Of a stretch of 8,061 nucleotides of DNA, positions 6,421 through 8,061 are shown piece after piece. Position 1 is the stretch's first letter, and every line of letters starts with the position of its first letter. The DNA comes from a bacterium (GTDB lineage Bacteria > JAMCPX01), in assembly GCA_021800575.1 (NCBI GenBank), contig JAJYYW010000023.1, positions 2,217 through 10,277 of the forward strand, written 5' to 3'. The notes beneath the pieces were generated by a model. The model had not been told where the DNA came from. It saw only the letters and a list, made by a program, of their open reading frames with translations, and searched no databases. The position numbers were made by a program, and so were the translations under genes.

Positions 6421-7416
6421 ATGTTTGAAAAAACAGTACTGGTCACCGGAGCAGGAGGTTTTATTGGTTCTTTTTTGTGCAGGAAGCTGTCGGAAGATGG
6501 TTACCGGCTCCGGGCACTTGCATTTCCCGGGGAGAACGTGGAGCACCTGCAGGCCCTTGGCGCAGATATCCGGACCGGGGATCTGACAAAGCCGGAAACG
6601 TTGAAGGGCATAGCGGATGGTGCGGATATCGTGTACCACCTTGCAGGCCGTGTGACGGACTGGGGGCCGGAGAAGCTGTTTTATTCGGCAATCACCGATG
6701 CGACAGGAAACCTGCTTGCAGAAACGGCATGCAAGGTTTCGCGGTTCATCTATATAAGCTCGTTCTGTGCGTGCGGCATGGGCAGGCACCTCAAGGGGGT
6801 GAAAGAAGACGACCCGGCGCAGAAGACAGGTATACCGTACGGTGATGCAAAGCTCGATGCCGAAGAAGTTGTCCGGACGTACCACGAAAAAAAGGGTATG
6901 ACCTATACGATCGTCAGACCTGCGAACGTAATCGGGCCGGGCAGTATCTGGGTCAGGGATGTGTTCGAGCGGCTGCAGACGTCCGCAGTACCGCTGATCG
7001 ATCACGGCCGCTCCAGCGCCAGCCTGGTCTCCGTGGAGAATCTTGTCGACGGCCTCGTGCTTGCAGGTACCAGGGATGAAGCGAAAAACAGGACCTATTT
7101 TTTCAGGGACGACTGGGATGTCACATGGGAAAAATACCTGTCCGACCTTTGTGGCATCGCTGGCAAACGCCCATCATTCAGCGTCCCGTACAGGGTTGCG
7201 TGGACAGCCGCCGCCCTCGCTGAGCTGCTATACGCCCCTTTTCATGTACGCCCCCCTGCAACACGGGCCGCCGTTGCGATCATGGGCAGGGATATGGATG
7301 TCGACAATAACCGGGCAAAACACGAACTCGGCTGGAAAACACGGGTCACGTATGCACAGGCAATGAAGACGATTGAATCCTGGGTACGGAGCGAATTGCT
7401 CACGCGAAAAGAGTAA
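6421..7416 (+). CDS. NAD(P)-dependent extended SDR (epimerase/dehydratase; 3-beta-HSD-like)
   Basis: A cytosolic oxidoreductase or epimerase with an N-terminal Rossmann fold. The 331-residue product opens with a beta strand and the dinucleotide-binding motif TGAGGFIG (9-16). It has GDL (53-55) for adenine-side contacts, the strand VYHLAG (71-76), the catalytic serine region YISSF (111-115), and Tyr140-x3-Lys144 (YGDAK) as the active-site pair, followed by RPANVIGPG (166-174). Length and layout fit extended SDRs. VYHLAGRVTDWG and the C-terminal half resemble the 3-beta-hydroxysteroid dehydrogenase / dihydroflavonol reductase branch more than sugar-nucleotide epimerases. The substrate could therefore be a sterol- or hopanoid-like lipid, a beta-hydroxy-acyl compound or a sugar; this cannot be settled here. 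It stands alone on the plus strand with its own SD and candidate promoter, divergent from the membrane protein gene and convergent with the Q-rich gene 56 bp downstream. Confidence 0.88.
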   Translation: MFEKTVLVTGAGGFIGSFLCRKLSEDGYRLRALAFPGENVEHLQALGADIRTGDLTKPETLKGIADGADIVYHLAGRVTDWGPEKLFYSAITDATGNLLAETACKVSRFIYISSFCACGMGRHLKGVKEDDPAQKTGIPYGDAKLDAEEVVRTYHEKKGMTYTIVRPANVIGPGSIWVRDVFERLQTSAVPLIDHGRSSASLVSVENLVDGLVLAGTRDEAKNRTYFFRDDWDVTWEKYLSDLCGIAGKRPSFSVPYRVAWTAAALAELLYAPFHVRPPATRAAVAIMGRDMDVDNNRAKHELGWKTRVTYAQAMKTIESWVRSELLTRKE

Positions 7417-7472
7417 GCGTAAGATTCAGCATACCACGCTGTGATGGCGGGTGCAGATATTTTGCCTCATAT

Positions 7473-8061
7473 CTATCGTCTGAACGATTGATCGCTGCCC
7501 GATGACCTGTTGAACACCGGTCCTGAAGGTCCTGTATTCCCTGATCCTTGAAACTGCGTTCTGAACGCAGGCGCCTGCTGCTGTGAGGAATTATTAAACG
7601 GACTGAATTGCTGGACCGGCTGTTGCGACGGCGAAAAATTATCGAACTGCCGGAACTGCGTTTGCGGCTGCACGGTCTGTCTGGATTGCTGGACCTGCTG
7701 CTGAGGTCTGGAGTAATTGTTGAACGATCTGAACTGCTGGGCCGGCTGCGGCGGCGAAGAAAAGTTATTGAACTGCCGGAACTGCATCTGTGGTTGTGTT
7801 ACCTGTCTGAATTGCTGAACCTGCTGCCGGGGTGCTATCACGCTGTTGTGCGTCGTCGGTGCCTGCAGCGGGGTCATCAGCCTGAAGCCGTGCCCTGGCT
7901 GCTGCGGCCGGTTGATCGTCCTGTTGCCGTTGGCGGGCAGCCCCGGGGGTGTGACCTGCCGGAACTGCTTTTGCGGCTGCTGGCGGGCTATCGCACCGTT
8001 GTGCGTTGTCGGTGCCTGCGGCGGGGTCACCAGCCTGAAGCCATTCCCTGGCTGCTGCGGC
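7473..8061 (-). CDS. Glutamine-rich tandem-repeat protein, C-terminal part, runs off the right edge
   Basis: Function not recognised. The frame is open to the window edge (195 residues visible), and residues encoded at 8031-8060 continue the repeat pattern, so the GTG at 8030 is not the true start. About 22% of residues are Gln, with much Pro, Asn, Phe, Ser and Arg. There is no Glu or Cys and only two Asp and one Lys, so the chain is strongly basic and probably disordered. FRQ(V/F) and QQFR recur throughout. Two tandem repeat classes are visible: one with 51-residue spacing (PQQPGxGFRL...TPxQAPTTHN) and one of 42 residues (VQQxRQ...QPQxQFRQFxNFS). No membrane segment or catalytic motif is seen. 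The visible part may be the low-complexity tail of a larger exported or envelope protein whose folded domain lies beyond the edge. That differences between repeat copies keep the frame and the QFRQF-type pattern argues for a real protein rather than noncoding DNA. Confidence 0.68.
   Translation of the reverse strand, partial: PQQPGNGFRLVTPPQAPTTHNGAIARQQPQKQFRQVTPPGLPANGNRTINRPQQPGHGFRLMTPLQAPTTHNSVIAPRQQVQQFRQVTQPQMQFRQFNNFSSPPQPAQQFRSFNNYSRPQQQVQQSRQTVQPQTQFRQFDNFSPSQQPVQQFSPFNNSSQQQAPAFRTQFQGSGNTGPSGPVFNRSSGSDQSFRR
7575..7700 (-). repeat. 42-residue repeat, copy 2
   Basis: Encodes QQVQQSRQTVQPQTQFRQFDNFS... through FNNSSQQQ, directly adjoining copy 1. QFRQF(N/D)NFS is the best conserved stretch. 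After this copy the protein ends in a non-repeated Ser/Gly/Asn-rich tail of about 33 residues. Confidence 0.8.
7701..7826 (-). repeat. 42-residue repeat, copy 1
   Basis: Encodes QQVQQFRQ... through FNNYSRPQ. It is immediately followed by a second copy with an exact 126-bp offset (aactgccgga at 7771 and 7645). Its start overlaps the end of the 51-residue-period repeat, so the two repeat classes share the FRQ-type core. Confidence 0.8.
7794..7907 (-). repeat. 51-residue-period repeat, copy 2
   Basis: Encodes the second copy (PQQPGHGFRLMTP to FRQVT), 153 bp from copy 1. Differences are scattered substitutions with no frameshift, consistent with an old in-frame duplication under some constraint. 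Confidence 0.85.
7947..8060 (-). repeat. 51-residue-period repeat, copy 1
   Basis: Encodes 38 residues beginning PQQPGNGFRLVTP and ending in QFRQVT. It matches the copy at 7794-7907 with an exact offset of 153 bp; cagcctgaag, for example, occurs at 8031 and at 7878. The intervening 13 residues (GLPANGNRTINR region) are not conserved. Confidence 0.85.

Noticed and set aside
6400..7005. Minus-strand open frame (201 codons) opposite the dehydrogenase
   Set aside because: Antisense to a complete Rossmann-fold gene with its own strong SD; composition is typical of a shadow frame.
7417..7472. 56-bp convergent gap searched for a bidirectional terminator
   Set aside because: Only a 4-bp CAGC/GCTG pairing is visible with no T-run, too weak to call.
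1..8061. Search for CRISPR arrays, insertion sequences, tRNA/rRNA genes, toxin-antitoxin pairs or defence genes
   Set aside because: No regularly spaced palindromic repeats, transposase-like product, terminal inverted repeats or RNA gene signatures were seen. The only tandem repeats of any size are in-frame within the Q-rich gene.

Overview
The window is moderately GC-rich, gene-dense chromosomal DNA with tight same-strand spacing and good Shine-Dalgarno (SD) sites at most starts. A long-chain acyl-CoA ligase beside LIV-type ABC transporter genes is an arrangement I associate with anaerobic Desulfobacterota and relatives (for example Nitrospirota). That assignment is an inference from gene content and is not certain. 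I see no insertion sequence, phage, CRISPR array, tRNA or rRNA.

Layout, left to right. (1) 1-1423, plus strand: the C-terminal ~470 residues of an AMP-forming long-chain acyl-CoA ligase, cut by the left edge. (2) 1430-6251, minus strand: five genes read right to left, namely a 137-residue four-helix membrane protein of unknown function, an aspartase, then livH, livM and livG of a branched-chain amino acid type ABC transporter. The ligase and livG converge with only 6 bp between their stop codons. The membrane protein and aspartase genes are 17 bp apart and linked by a hairpin. A 197-bp gap with symmetric elements and a candidate promoter separates aspartase from livH, so there may be two transcription units. 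(3) 6252-6420: a divergent intergenic region with candidate promoters both ways. (4) 6421-7416, plus strand: an extended short-chain dehydrogenase resembling 3-beta-hydroxysteroid dehydrogenases. (5) 7473-8061, minus strand: the C-terminal part of a glutamine-rich, almost acid-free repetitive protein that runs off the right edge.

How the genes may work together: LivH and LivM form the membrane channel and LivG one of the two ATPases of an importer for amino acids or similar small substrates. The second ATPase (LivF) and the substrate-binding protein are not in the window and must be encoded elsewhere if the system is functional. Aspartase converts aspartate to fumarate and ammonia, which would fit amino acid catabolism, but a functional link to the transporter rests only on adjacency.

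Most of the window is ordinary metabolism. The least explained parts are the small membrane protein, with one acidic residue in each predicted helix plus several histidines, the stop-codon hairpin before aspartase, and the Q-rich repeat protein. I do not see convincing evidence of a new multi-gene system.
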